DNA from: Treponema sp.
GTDB lineage: Bacteria; Spirochaetota; Spirochaetia; Treponematales; Treponemataceae
Reading direction: 5' to 3'
DNA length: 64,000 nt
Assembly (NCBI GenBank): GCA_024400915.1
Contig: JAKSLX010000004.1
Span: 124,001 to 188,000, forward strand
Every line of letters begins with the position of its first letter. Within the stretch, counting starts at the first letter, position 1. Positions 1 to 8,366 of the stretch are shown piece after piece. The notes below the pieces were generated by a model. It made no database searches and had not been told where the DNA came from. It was given only the letters and a program-made list of their open reading frames with translations. A program made the translations under genes and the position numbers.

Positions 1-513
1 TTTTTCTTCTTCCATTCTGAAGAGCACTGCACAAGCTAGGGAAGCTCCACTTCCATCGGCAGCAAGAATGATTTCCGGAGCAGGAGCTTCTTCATCAGAA
101 AGCATGGCGGCCTTAGCTTCGGAAATGATTCCACGCATTACACATTCAATATCTTCGATTGAGGCAGGATACTGATAGGAAGGAGCAAGGCGGAATTCAG
201 GAACTACAACACGGGAAGAAACCGCATGGGCAAAACTGGAACAGAATCCACGCCAACTTTCGCGGGACCCACCGACAAATGATCCGCCGTGCACATATAT
301 TACAACTCTGGAAGAAGCACAAACTTCTGGAACAAGGACATCACACTTTACACCAAAATAACTTTTTTCTGTCCTTTCTACCTTATTTGGCAGGAATTCA
401 GTCTTAAAGTTTTTTTCAAGCTTTATTCTGAAGCCTTCAACTTCAGCCCTGGAAGAGAGTACAAGGGATTTTATTTTTTTCAATGCAGTTTTTTTATCTA
501 GCCTTATTTCCAT
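1..513 (-). CDS. Alpha/beta hydrolase (HSL-type esterase), 3' end outside window
   Basis: The reverse strand is open from an ATG at 513 to the window edge (171 codons, no stop), so the C-terminus is missing. It shows the N-terminal half of a hormone-sensitive-lipase-type hydrolase: oxyanion-hole motif HGGSF at residues 75-79 and the FRLAP...YPA block at 107-117. The nucleophile region reads ADGSGAS at 152-158, whereas the family has GDSAGG, so the serine sits one position late; activity is therefore uncertain. No Shine-Dalgarno precedes the ATG; a TGC-TACAAT extended -10 (522-530) ends eight bases before it, which implies a leaderless mRNA. The gene is divergent from metA. The substrate cannot be told. 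Confidence 0.75.
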   Translation of the reverse strand, partial: MEIRLDKKTALKKIKSLVLSSRAEVEGFRIKLEKNFKTEFLPNKVERTEKSYFGVKCDVLVPEVCASSRVVIYVHGGSFVGGSRESWRGFCSSFAHAVSSRVVVPEFRLAPSYQYPASIEDIECVMRGIISEAKAAMLSDEEAPAPEIILAADGSGASLACAVLFRMEEEK

Positions 514-521
514 AATACTAA

Positions 522-554
522 ATTGTAGCAAATATGCATTGATTTTGCTACAAT
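522..554. promoter_or_regulatory. Divergent extended -10 promoters as an inverted repeat
   Basis: An 11-bp perfect inverted repeat (ATTGTAGCAAA at 522-532, TTTGCTACAAT at 544-554) places one TGC-TACAAT extended -10 on each strand, facing the esterase gene and metA. Each -10 ends 6-8 bases from its ATG, so both transcripts should start at or next to the start codon. The symmetry could also be a regulator site. Confidence 0.6.
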
Positions 555-560
555 GGAAAC

Positions 561-1484
561 ATGCCAATTAAAATTGATTCAAACTTACCAGCACGCTCAA
601 CCTTGGAAAATGAAAACATCTTTGTCATGACCGAGGAACGCGCAGCATCTCAGGACATTCGTCCCCTTAAAATAGCAATCGTAAACCTCATGCCGACAAA
701 AGAAGTTACGGAAACACAGCTTCTCAGGCTTCTTTCAAACACACCTTTGCAGATAGATATTTCTCTTGTTCATATGGAACACCATGTCTCAAAGAACACA
801 GACCAAAGCCATCTCGACAAGTTCTACATCACAAGCGATGAACTTTTCAAGAAGAAATTCGACGGAATGATTGTTACCGGTGCGCCAGTTGAGCAGATTC
901 CATTTGAAGAAGTTGACTACTGGAAGGACCTTTGTAAAATCATGGACTATGCAAAGGAAAATGTTTTCTGTACTCTCTACATCTGCTGGGGAGCTATGGC
1001 AGGACTCTATCACCTACACAACATAAACAAGCATGTTGTAGATAAAAAATATTCCGGAATTTTCTATTCAAAGTTATTGAATCCAAAAGAACCTTTGATG
1101 CGCGGATTTGATGACTGGTTTCCTGTTCCGACTTCAAGGTATACCCTCATCAAGACGGAAGATGTTCTTGCAGACGACAAGCTTGAACTTTTGGCCTTCT
1201 CAAAGGAAACTGGACTTACCCTTGCAAAATCAAAGGACAACAGAAGCATATTCATGACAGGACATCTTGAATACGATCCAGAAACCCTTGCCAATGAATA
1301 TAAAAGAGATCTGGACAAAGGAATAAATCCTCATGTGCCAGAAAATTATTTTACTGATGATAATCCTGAAAAACCTGTAGTTTCAAAATGGAGAAGTACG
1401 GCTCACCTGTTCTACAGCAACTGGCTAAATTATTACGTTTACCAGGCGACACCATATCGCCTGGATTCTATAGACGAACAATAG
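561..1484 (+). CDS. metA: Homoserine O-acetyltransferase (MetA family)
   Basis: This 307-residue enzyme acylates homoserine in the first committed step of methionine synthesis. It aligns by numbering with E. coli MetA: nucleophile Cys142 in ICWGAMA, and His235 and Glu237 in GHLEYD. Residue 111 is Glu (APVEQIP). In the MetA family Glu111 goes with acetyl-CoA use and Gly111 with succinyl-CoA, so acetyl-homoserine is the predicted product despite the gene name. The ATG at 561 has no Shine-Dalgarno and lies six bases after the TACAAT -10 at 549-554, so translation is probably leaderless. No other methionine gene is adjacent. Confidence 0.95.
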   Translation: MPIKIDSNLPARSTLENENIFVMTEERAASQDIRPLKIAIVNLMPTKEVTETQLLRLLSNTPLQIDISLVHMEHHVSKNTDQSHLDKFYITSDELFKKKFDGMIVTGAPVEQIPFEEVDYWKDLCKIMDYAKENVFCTLYICWGAMAGLYHLHNINKHVVDKKYSGIFYSKLLNPKEPLMRGFDDWFPVPTSRYTLIKTEDVLADDKLELLAFSKETGLTLAKSKDNRSIFMTGHLEYDPETLANEYKRDLDKGINPHVPENYFTDDNPEKPVVSKWRSTAHLFYSNWLNYYVYQATPYRLDSIDEQ

Positions 1485-1651
1485 ATTGTATATGTAAAAA
1501 AGCTGCTCCCACAGAGAACCGTGTCAAACCTGCTCCGGTGAAACTTTCAGTTTCAAGTCGCATTTTGTCACGAACCTCTGTTCCGCAGTTTTTTTCACAC
1601 GCCTTGTATTTGCAGAACAGAATCCAACTTCAAATCAGAGAGAATGGGAAA

Positions 1652-2614
1652 CTACTCAACATGCATGAAGGTAAGTTCATGCTTGTTGTAGTTAAGGTGA
1701 ACGATTTTGCTGTTTGGAATTGCAGCAAATTCTGCAATCAGAGGCCAGTTGATTTCACCCTGCATCTTGATGGTGCAGATCATCTTCTTTGTCTTTCCGC
1801 TCGCAAGCCACATCTTTATCCATTCAAGGAGACGTTCCGGATAGCAGATTACATCACTAATGACCCAGTCGAATTCTCCCAAATCTTCCGGTTTAAGCGT
1901 AAAGGCATCATGAGCAAGGAAAGTAACCAATTCATTCTTCATGAGGTTTGGTGCAAGTTCAGCACGATCTACGGCAAAAACTTCCGCACCCTGCTCTACT
2001 AGAACCCATGTCCAGCCACCAGGGCATGCTCCGGCTTCAAAGCAACGGCTTCCTTTACCTGGAATTTCAACATCAAAATAATGAGATGCAAGGCTAAGGC
2101 TTTCCTGAATCTTAAGGTAAGCACGGCTTGGAGGATTTTCGTGATCTTCTATAAATTCTATGCGGCCTGCAGGAACTGTTGTGTTTGTCACTGCTGAAGC
2201 TATCATAGTGTGGTCGTCAATCAAAGTGTAAAGGCCAGTTGCCCCGGAAGGAATCTTTGCAGGAAAATTCTTGGGTTTCAAATTTACATAAGGAAGTTTT
2301 TCCTGAATAAGGGCAGCACGGCGAAAGCAGGTAAAATTATATGGAGCCCAGGAACGCTGGATATTCTTGAGTTCGTTGGCAGCATCACCGATGGAATCAA
2401 AATGAACCATAAAAGGCTCAAGCATTGCACACCTGGCAAAATAAGGTATGCCGGTTTCCACTTTATATTCAGGGAAATAAACGAGGTCACCATAATGAAC
2501 TGCATCCTTACAGTCATAGCCAAAACGTTTATTAAGCTCGCTTAACAGCATTTCCTTCATGTCTATGTAAGGAAGAAAAGCAACCCCTGGAATTTTTTCT
2601 ATTTTTGAACTCAT
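1652..2614 (-). CDS. RlmM-like FtsJ-fold rRNA 2'-O-methyltransferase
   Basis: A 320-residue SAM-dependent methyltransferase. The C-terminal half is an FtsJ/RrmJ-type domain with SAM-binding motif I EAGACPGGW at about 193-201, followed by FAVDRA. A catalytic K-D-K-E set is visible: Lys168 (AYLKIQ), Asp in ISDVICYP, Lys in CTIKMQG and Glu in HELTFM. The wording near motif I resembles E. coli RlmM, which modifies 23S rRNA C2498; the N-terminal half would bind RNA. Its ATG shares one base with the stop of the upstream PilZ gene (TGATG), so the two are translationally coupled. The exact target nucleotide is inference. Confidence 0.75.
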   Translation of the reverse strand: MSSKIEKIPGVAFLPYIDMKEMLLSELNKRFGYDCKDAVHYGDLVYFPEYKVETGIPYFARCAMLEPFMVHFDSIGDAANELKNIQRSWAPYNFTCFRRAALIQEKLPYVNLKPKNFPAKIPSGATGLYTLIDDHTMIASAVTNTTVPAGRIEFIEDHENPPSRAYLKIQESLSLASHYFDVEIPGKGSRCFEAGACPGGWTWVLVEQGAEVFAVDRAELAPNLMKNELVTFLAHDAFTLKPEDLGEFDWVISDVICYPERLLEWIKMWLASGKTKKMICTIKMQGEINWPLIAEFAAIPNSKIVHLNYNKHELTFMHVE

Positions 2615-3003
2615 CAAACAAAATCCGTATCATCCTGAATAATCAGGCTAGTAATGTCATCTGATTTTTCCTTACGCTTGAGGCTTTCAATAAACCTTGC
2701 AAGTTCAGGAGAATCAGGGGAACGCAAAAATGAAAAACCTATTTCAGTCTGACAGTCTTTTTCATTTTCAGCATACCATTGAGGACTACATAGAAGCTGA
2801 AGTTTGTCCGGGAATTCAGCCCTTGAAAGCTGGATGAACATTGTATACTCATTTTCCTCATTCACATCTACAGGAAAAGGAAAATGAACCCTACATCCAG
2901 AAATACTGATGTCATCCAGTACCCCAGGAAGAGCACTTATTTGCTCACATTCAACGCGACCAATTTCAGAATAACGCTCCTCTCCCCGGAGTTCTTTCCT
3001 CAT
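2614..3003 (-). CDS. PilZ-domain protein (c-di-GMP receptor)
   Basis: This 129-residue single-domain protein carries both PilZ signature elements: RGEER (RxxxR) at residues 6-10 and DISISG (D/NxSxxG) at 31-36, the residues that bind cyclic di-GMP. It overlaps by one base with ilvB upstream (TGATG) and with the methyltransferase downstream, giving the operon ilvB - pilZ - rlmM-like. That grouping has no obvious shared function. A diguanylate cyclase is encoded at 46133-48067. Its effector partner is unknown. Confidence 0.85.
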   Translation of the reverse strand: MRKELRGEERYSEIGRVECEQISALPGVLDDISISGCRVHFPFPVDVNEENEYTMFIQLSRAEFPDKLQLLCSPQWYAENEKDCQTEIGFSFLRSPDSPELARFIESLKRKEKSDDITSLIIQDDTDFV

Positions 3004-4742
3004 CAGCTCATCACCTCTTCGCTCAAAGACATGATCATATCGTAGATTGGCTTTCCGCCCGGAACCATTGGAAGAATCATTTCATCGATATCAACTTCTA
3101 CATCGATGATTGCAGGAGCCTTAGCCTTGAATGCCTTTTCAAAAACTTTTTCAAAATCCTTTGCATTGTCAGCCTTGTACCCCTTGATTCCATAGGCATC
3201 GGCAAGCTTGCACCAGTCCGGACCAAAGTCCAAAGTTGTCTGACTGAATCTCTTTCCGTAGAAAAGACGCTGCCACATGCGAACATTACCGAGTGCATGG
3301 TTGTTAAAGATAACGATCACAAGAGGAAGGTTATAGTGAGCAATTGTAGCAAGTTCGTTGCAGTTCATGCGGAAAGAACCGTCACCTGCAATGTGAACGA
3401 CACGTTTTTTTGGATTACCGATCTGTGCACCCATTGCAGCACCTGTACCATAACCCATTGTTCCAAGACCACCTGATGTAAGGAAAGTTCTTGGCTTTGT
3501 AAATGGATAGAACTGTGCAGTCCACATCTGGTGCTGACCAACTTCTGTAGTGATAATTGTATTTTCACCTGCAACCTTGTTGATGATTTCACAGATATGC
3601 TTTGGATTTACAGAGTTCTTCGGATTCTTGTCGTAGATTGAAGGGTATTCCTTCTTCCATGCGGCAATCTGGCTTACCCATTCCTTGCGCTTGTTTTCCT
3701 TAACGAGAGGAATAAGCTTTGAAAGGATGTATTTGATGTCGCCCACAACAGATTTGAAAGCCGGAATATTTTTGTTGATTTCAGCAGGATCAATGTCTAT
3801 CTGAAGAACCTTTGCGTTAAGGCCAAACTTTGATGGATCACCGATAACACGGTCGCTGAATCTTGCACCGAGAGCGATGATGAGGTCACCTTCTGTGATT
3901 GCCATATTGCTTGCCTTTGTTCCGTGCATACCGACCATCCATGTACAAAGAGGATGTGTTGCAGGGAATGAAGCACGGGCCATAAGGCTTTCGCTTACAG
4001 GGATAGAATTCTTTTCTGCAAGTTCAAGAAGTTCCTTTTCTGCACCAGACATGCCGATACCGCCACCTGCATAGATGATTGGCTTCTTACAGCTGTTGAT
4101 GAGATCCGCAGCTTCCTTGATTTCTGCATCAGTTGGCTTGTTTGCAACAAGAGTGCGTCCAAGATTTTTATCAAGTGAAGCAATGAGCTTCTTTTCGTTG
4201 TCAGACTTCTTGAGCGGTGTGAATTCATACTGAACGTTGAGGGCAGTTGCATCCTTAAGGATATCAATGAGAACTGGACCTGGACGTCCGCTCTTTGCAA
4301 TCAGGAATGCCTGGCGGATAGTTGGTGCCAAATCTTCTGCCTTGCGTACAAGGAAGTTATGCTTTGTAATTGGGATTGTAACTCCTTTAATGTCGATTTC
4401 CTGGAAAGAGTCCTTACCAAGAATGTTTGAAGGAACGTTACAGGTAATTGCAACGATAGGAATTGAATCCATGTAAGCAGTAGCAATACCTGTTACAAGG
4501 TTTGTTGCTCCAGGACCAGATGTTGCCATGCAGACACCGACCTTTCCTGTTGAACGGGCATAACCGTCAGCTGCATGTGCTGCAGCCTGTTCGTGTGCTG
4601 TAAGAATATGTGTAATTCTGTTTGAGTTCTTGTAAAGTTCATCGTAAACATTGAGGATACATCCTCCTGGATAACCGAAAACTGTATCAACGCCCTGTTC
4701 GATAAGACTTTCAATGATGATCTGTGAACCGTTCAACTTCAT
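3003..4742 (-). CDS. ilvB: Acetolactate synthase large subunit
   Basis: This 579-residue thiamine-diphosphate/FAD enzyme condenses two pyruvates to acetolactate, or pyruvate with 2-ketobutyrate, in branched-chain amino acid synthesis. Visible features are the activating Glu51 in AHEQAAAHAADGYAR, the FAD-domain centre, and the ThDP/Mg motif GDGSF...NN with NVRMWQ near the C-terminus, all typical of the biosynthetic (AHAS) type. The start has a GAGG ribosome site. No regulatory subunit gene (ilvN) is adjacent; the next genes are a PilZ protein and an rRNA methyltransferase. ilvD lies 1.2 kb upstream in the same direction. Confidence 0.93.
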   Translation of the reverse strand: MKLNGSQIIIESLIEQGVDTVFGYPGGCILNVYDELYKNSNRITHILTAHEQAAAHAADGYARSTGKVGVCMATSGPGATNLVTGIATAYMDSIPIVAITCNVPSNILGKDSFQEIDIKGVTIPITKHNFLVRKAEDLAPTIRQAFLIAKSGRPGPVLIDILKDATALNVQYEFTPLKKSDNEKKLIASLDKNLGRTLVANKPTDAEIKEAADLINSCKKPIIYAGGGIGMSGAEKELLELAEKNSIPVSESLMARASFPATHPLCTWMVGMHGTKASNMAITEGDLIIALGARFSDRVIGDPSKFGLNAKVLQIDIDPAEINKNIPAFKSVVGDIKYILSKLIPLVKENKRKEWVSQIAAWKKEYPSIYDKNPKNSVNPKHICEIINKVAGENTIITTEVGQHQMWTAQFYPFTKPRTFLTSGGLGTMGYGTGAAMGAQIGNPKKRVVHIAGDGSFRMNCNELATIAHYNLPLVIVIFNNHALGNVRMWQRLFYGKRFSQTTLDFGPDWCKLADAYGIKGYKADNAKDFEKVFEKAFKAKAPAIIDVEVDIDEMILPMVPGGKPIYDMIMSLSEEVMS

Positions 4743-4791
4743 ACAAATTTAACCTCTATTAAAATTTCTTCAGTATAATTTCAGTCCGTAG

Positions 4792-4820
4792 ATTATACAT
4801 TGCAGTCAAACTTTATTCAA
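4792..4820 (-). promoter_or_regulatory. Sigma-70 promoter of ilvB
   Basis: On the reverse strand, -35 TTGAAT (4815-4820), a 17-bp spacer and -10 TATAAT (4792-4797). This predicts a start near 4785 and a leader of about 43 bases with a GAGG ribosome site. Confidence 0.65.
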
Positions 4821-4853
4821 TTGAATATGTCCTTTACAAAAGGAGGCAAAAAC

Positions 4854-4882
4854 AAAAAAAGCCCTCTCCATCAGGAAAGGGC
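4854..4882 (-). terminator. Intrinsic terminator of the 138-residue exported protein gene
   Basis: Reverse-strand hairpin GCCCTTTCC / GGAGAGGGC (9 bp, one G-U) followed by seven U. It lies 22 bases after the stop codon at 4905. Confidence 0.85.
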
Positions 4883-4904
4883 CTTGCATTTAACGGATCA
4901 AAAA

Positions 4905-5321
4905 TTACTGCTGACGAGTAATAGTTGTCTTCCACTGCTTATTCTTGTCCGAATCTGGAACATCGTGGCGTTCTACTTCAAGTTCAAGATCTGAACTAGC
5001 AGAAATTGGCTTTGTAACCTTGTAAGATCTGTTTGTAGAAGCACAGTCAAAAGTAATTTCAAGTCCTCTTGTGCTTACTGTAGTCTTCCAGTTATCAATC
5101 TTTCCTGCGAAAGAAACGATTTTTGCATCACCCTTGTAAAGTGAGATATTATCGCTTTCAAATTCCCAGTATGCATCCCATTTTGCATCATACCATTTTC
5201 CAAGATTGAAATCTCCAGGGAACTTAATTGTCTTTGTTGCATCTGTAAGATCAACTTCCTGTGCAAATGCTGCAGCTGCAAAGGCAATGGCTGCTACTAC
5301 TACCATCAAAATCTTCTTCAT
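4905..5321 (-). CDS. Exported protein of unknown function
   Basis: 138 residues. The N-terminus is a signal peptide (MKKI, hydrophobic Val/Ala core, cleavage likely after AAAFA before QEVD). The mature part of about 118 residues is rich in beta-forming and charged residues with several Trp (WYDAKWDAYWEF), which suggests a small secreted or periplasmic beta-sandwich. No Cys follows the signal, so it is not a lipoprotein. A strong ribosome site (AAGGAG) and its own terminator make it a single-gene unit. I do not recognise the family. Confidence 0.7.
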   Translation of the reverse strand: MKKILMVVVAAIAFAAAAFAQEVDLTDATKTIKFPGDFNLGKWYDAKWDAYWEFESDNISLYKGDAKIVSFAGKIDNWKTTVSTRGLEITFDCASTNRSYKVTKPISASSDLELEVERHDVPDSDKNKQWKTTITRQQ

Positions 5322-5379
5322 GATTTTACTCCTTATATGTAAAAATCTCCAAGTATATCAATGAATTTAATTCAAAAAA

Positions 5380-5967
5380 TCAGAAAAACAAGCCTTTTAC
5401 GAATATTTCTATGCCGATGCCAATGAGAATGATGCCGCCAAGAATTTCAGCCCTGCCGGTAAATCTTCCGCCGGCTTTTTTTCCTATTACAACCCCTGCT
5501 AAGGAAATGACAAAGGTAACGACTGCAATGACGGAACAGGCAATCAGTGCAAGACAAAAGTTATATTCGGCAATGGTAAAGCCAACGGAAAGTGCATCGA
5601 TGCTGGTGGCAATTCCCTGAATCATAAGGATGCCAAAGCCAAGTCCACAGGCTGAACCTTCCTCACCTTCCTTGCTGCCCCGAATATTTTCTAGAATCAT
5701 TTTTCCGCCAATATAAAGGAGGAGAATGAGGGCTATCCACGGAACGAATTTCTGAAAGGAAGAAAAACATGCAACAACCGTATGAACGCAGACCCATCCG
5801 ATCACAGGCATGGCAAACTGAAAGAACCCAAAAGTTCCGGCAATGCCGCACATTTTTCCCCGTGACATGCCGGATTCATTAAGGCCGTTTGCAATGGACA
5901 CACTGAATGCATCCATTGCAAGACCAACACCTAAAAGCACACTGTTAAGTATGAATAACAGACTCAT
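5380..5967 (-). CDS. mntP: Manganese efflux pump MntP
   Basis: A 195-residue membrane protein of the MntP (YebN) family, which exports Mn2+. It has six predicted hydrophobic segments and the two family motifs with acidic residues in membrane segments: AMDAFSVSIANG near the N-terminus and SIDALSVGF in the second half, reflecting an internal duplication. Its ATG lies three bases after the ilvD stop and has no good Shine-Dalgarno, so expression probably depends on coupling to ilvD. No yybP-ykoY Mn riboswitch is visible upstream, which is unusual for this gene. Confidence 0.88.
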   Translation of the reverse strand: MSLLFILNSVLLGVGLAMDAFSVSIANGLNESGMSRGKMCGIAGTFGFFQFAMPVIGWVCVHTVVACFSSFQKFVPWIALILLLYIGGKMILENIRGSKEGEEGSACGLGFGILMIQGIATSIDALSVGFTIAEYNFCLALIACSVIAVVTFVISLAGVVIGKKAGGRFTGRAEILGGIILIGIGIEIFVKGLFF

Positions 5968-5970
5968 AGA

Positions 5971-7662
5971 CTACTGTAAAATAGCACCTTTATCTGCTGA
6001 ACTTACCAACTTTGCATAGCGGGCGAGATAGCCAGTCTTTACCTTTGGTTCTGGACATACCCACTTTGCCTTTCTTGCTGCAAGTTCTTCGTCGGATACA
6101 TCAAGGTGAATCTTGTAGTTATTGATGTCGAGGGTAATCTTGTCGCCTTCTTCTACGAGAGCGATTGGACCGCCAACTGCAGCTTCCGGTGAACAGTGTC
6201 CAAGAGAAGCACCGCGAGTAGCACCAGAGAAGCGGCCGTCTGTAATGAGGGCAACTTCCTTATCAAGTCCCTGACCTGCAAGGGCTGCTGTAACTGCAAG
6301 CATTTCGCGCATACCAGGACCACCCTTTGGACCTTCATAACGGATTACAACAACGTCACCAGCCTTGATCTGTGCCTTCTGTACGGCATCCATTGCTTCC
6401 GATTCATCGTTGAATACACGTGCAGGACCTGTGTGGAGCATAAGTTCCTTTGCACAGGCTGAACGCTTAACAACTGTTCCGTTTGGAGCAAGGTTACCAA
6501 AGAGGATTGCGATACCACCGTTGTCGCTGAAAGGATTTTCAATTGGACGGAGGATTTCAGGATTGCGGTTTTTAACGCCTGCAATGTTTTCTGCGATTGT
6601 CTTTCCAGTTGCAGTAATAAGGCTTGTGTTGATGAGGTTCTTCTTTGCAAGTTCAGCAAGAACAGCCTGAACACCGCCTGCATCGTCAAGTTCGCACATG
6701 AATGTGTGGCCTGCAGGAGCCAGGTGACAGAGGTTTGGTGTTCTGTTTGAAATTTCATTTACTTCGTGAAGGTCAATTTCAATACCTGCTTCGTGAGCAA
6801 TTGCAGGAAGGTGAAGCATTGTGTTTGAAGAGCAACCAAGAGCCATATCAGCTGCAAGTCCGTTGCGGAAGTTTTCTGCAGTCATCATCTGGCGTGCAGT
6901 GATTCCCTTTTTGTAAAGGTTCATTACTGCCATACCTGCATGTTTTGCAAGTGCAATTCTTTCACCTGTTACAGCAGGAATTGTTCCGTTTCCAGGAAGA
7001 CCAAGACCAAGAACTTCTGTAAGACAGTTCATTGAGTTGGCAGTGAACATACCTGAACATGCACCGCAACCAGGACAAGCACGGTGTTCCATTTCTTTAA
7101 GCTGTGCTTCTGTTACCTTGCCGACTGCAAGACCACCAACAGCTTCGAACATGTCTGTAAGTGAAAGGTTCTTTCCTGAATATGGATTTGATGGGTCATT
7201 GCCAGCAAGATGACCTGGCATCATTGGACCACCAGAAACAAATACTGTTGGAAGATCAAGGCGAGCAGCTGCCATGAGCATACCTGGAACAATCTTGTCA
7301 CAGTTAGGAATCATTACGAGTGCATCAAACTGATGAGCCTTTGCAACACATTCAACTGAGTCAGCAATCAATTCGCGTGTTACGAGGGAATACTTCATTC
7401 CTTCATGACCCATAGCGATACCGTCGCAAACACCGATGGCTGGGAATTCAATTGGAGTTCCACCTGCCATGCGAACACCTGCCTTTACGGCTTCTGCAAT
7501 GCGGTCAAGTTCAATATGACCTGGAATAAGTTCATTTTTAGCGCAGATGATACCAACCATTGGCTGGTCAAGTTCTTCATCAGTATATCCTGATGCGTAA
7601 TAAAGTGAACGATGTGGTGCGCGTGCTACACCCTTGCATGCGTTGTCTGATTTCTTTGCCAT
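5971..7662 (-). CDS. ilvD: Dihydroxy-acid dehydratase
   Basis: This 563-residue enzyme dehydrates dihydroxy-acids to 2-keto acids, the third step of valine/isoleucine synthesis. Cluster and active-site motifs are NCDKIVPG (Cys121) and CPGCGACSGMFTANSMNC (from Cys196). The position equivalent to the TPCN cysteine of [2Fe-2S] enzymes reads IPGH, as in E. coli IlvD, which suggests the oxygen-labile [4Fe-4S] type and fits an anaerobe. The start chosen (ATG 7662, MAKKSDN) has GAGG seven bases upstream; a longer in-frame ORF of 19 more codons lacks this. mntP follows after three bases. Confidence 0.95.
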   Translation of the reverse strand: MAKKSDNACKGVARAPHRSLYYASGYTDEELDQPMVGIICAKNELIPGHIELDRIAEAVKAGVRMAGGTPIEFPAIGVCDGIAMGHEGMKYSLVTRELIADSVECVAKAHQFDALVMIPNCDKIVPGMLMAAARLDLPTVFVSGGPMMPGHLAGNDPSNPYSGKNLSLTDMFEAVGGLAVGKVTEAQLKEMEHRACPGCGACSGMFTANSMNCLTEVLGLGLPGNGTIPAVTGERIALAKHAGMAVMNLYKKGITARQMMTAENFRNGLAADMALGCSSNTMLHLPAIAHEAGIEIDLHEVNEISNRTPNLCHLAPAGHTFMCELDDAGGVQAVLAELAKKNLINTSLITATGKTIAENIAGVKNRNPEILRPIENPFSDNGGIAILFGNLAPNGTVVKRSACAKELMLHTGPARVFNDESEAMDAVQKAQIKAGDVVVIRYEGPKGGPGMREMLAVTAALAGQGLDKEVALITDGRFSGATRGASLGHCSPEAAVGGPIALVEEGDKITLDINNYKIHLDVSDEELAARKAKWVCPEPKVKTGYLARYAKLVSSADKGAILQ

Positions 7663-7706
7663 AATATTGCCTCGATAAAAAAATGAAGTGAGATTTAAGT
7701 TTGTTA

Positions 7707-7735
7707 AGTATAATTTCAATCGACAAAATTTGCAA
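7707..7735 (-). promoter_or_regulatory. Sigma-70 promoter of ilvD
   Basis: Reverse strand: -35 TTGCAA (7730-7735), 17-bp spacer, -10 TATACT (7707-7712). The 12-mer AGTATAATTTCA (plus strand, 7707-7718) recurs exactly at 4772-4783 in the ilvB leader. Confidence 0.7.
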
Positions 7736-7786
7736 TTAAAAAGGAATTATAAATCCACGACAATTGTTTTCCCTGCTCAAAAAAAA

Positions 7787-7795
7787 TGCTACAAT
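7787..7795 (+). promoter_or_regulatory. Extended -10 of the CYTH gene operon
   Basis: TGC-TACAAT with the -10 at 7790-7795, six bases before the ATG at 7802. No Shine-Dalgarno follows, so the transcript should be leaderless. Confidence 0.6.
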
Positions 7796-7801
7796 TAAAA
7801 A

Positions 7802-8365
7802 ATGAACGAAATCGAACTTAAGGCCAGGGTTGCCAATAAAAGCAAGCTTGAAGAAATCCTTAATTCCTTTGCTGAGTTTGACAGAACCGTTACCAGGGAT
7901 GACACCTATTACATCGGTCCTTCGGGGAAAGGAAAAAAAATCAGAATCAGAAAGGAAACCGAAAACGGAAAAGTCACCTGGCTTTTGACCTACAAGAAAA
8001 AGGAAAACAGAACGGGTCCCGACGGAACAAGTTCAGAAGTCAATGAAGAACTGGAAACAAAGATGGACGATCCACTGCCCCTTACATCCTATCTTGAAGA
8101 TACAGGCTATACTGTTGCCCTCACCAAACACAAGGATGTCCAAGACTGGATCTACGACGGTGCGACTCTTGAACTCTGCAACATTCCACCCCTCGGATGG
8201 TTTCTTGAAATCGAAATACTTGCAGAAAGCAATGACGAAGAAACAGTTCAGAACGCACAGAAAAAACTGAAAGAACTTCTCTTGAAGTGCGGACTTTCAG
8301 AAAATGATATAGAAGAAAAATACTATTCCCAGTTACTGAAGGAATATTACAAAGGAGACAAATAG
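7802..8365 (+). CDS. CYTH-domain protein (class IV adenylate cyclase / triphosphate tunnel family)
   Basis: 187 residues with the defining ExExK motif (EIELK, residues 3-7) and the alternating charged strands of a triphosphate-tunnel metalloenzyme (KIRIRKE, WLLTYKKKE, EVNEELE, LEIEI). Family members hydrolyse or cyclise triphosphates: CyaB makes cAMP, while others are thiamine-triphosphatases or inorganic triphosphatases. The spacing fits the CyaB-like subgroup, but activity cannot be decided from sequence. It is first in an operon with a DUF975 membrane protein (one-base gap) and sppA. Translation is probably leaderless. Confidence 0.8.
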   Translation: MNEIELKARVANKSKLEEILNSFAEFDRTVTRDDTYYIGPSGKGKKIRIRKETENGKVTWLLTYKKKENRTGPDGTSSEVNEELETKMDDPLPLTSYLEDTGYTVALTKHKDVQDWIYDGATLELCNIPPLGWFLEIEILAESNDEETVQNAQKKLKELLLKCGLSENDIEEKYYSQLLKEYYKGDK

Positions 8366-8366
8366 C

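Noticed and set aside
1485..1651. Terminator or small gene between metA and the RlmM-like gene
   Set aside because: Only a weak 5-bp stem and a direct repeat of GGAGCAG are present; no convincing terminator or ORF.
1388..2002. Long plus-strand ORF overlapping metA and the RlmM-like gene
   Set aside because: It crosses the end of metA out of frame and is antisense to a protein with clear methyltransferase motifs; no ribosome site.
5968..5970. Mn-sensing yybP-ykoY riboswitch for mntP
   Set aside because: mntP starts three bases after ilvD, and no such structure can fit.
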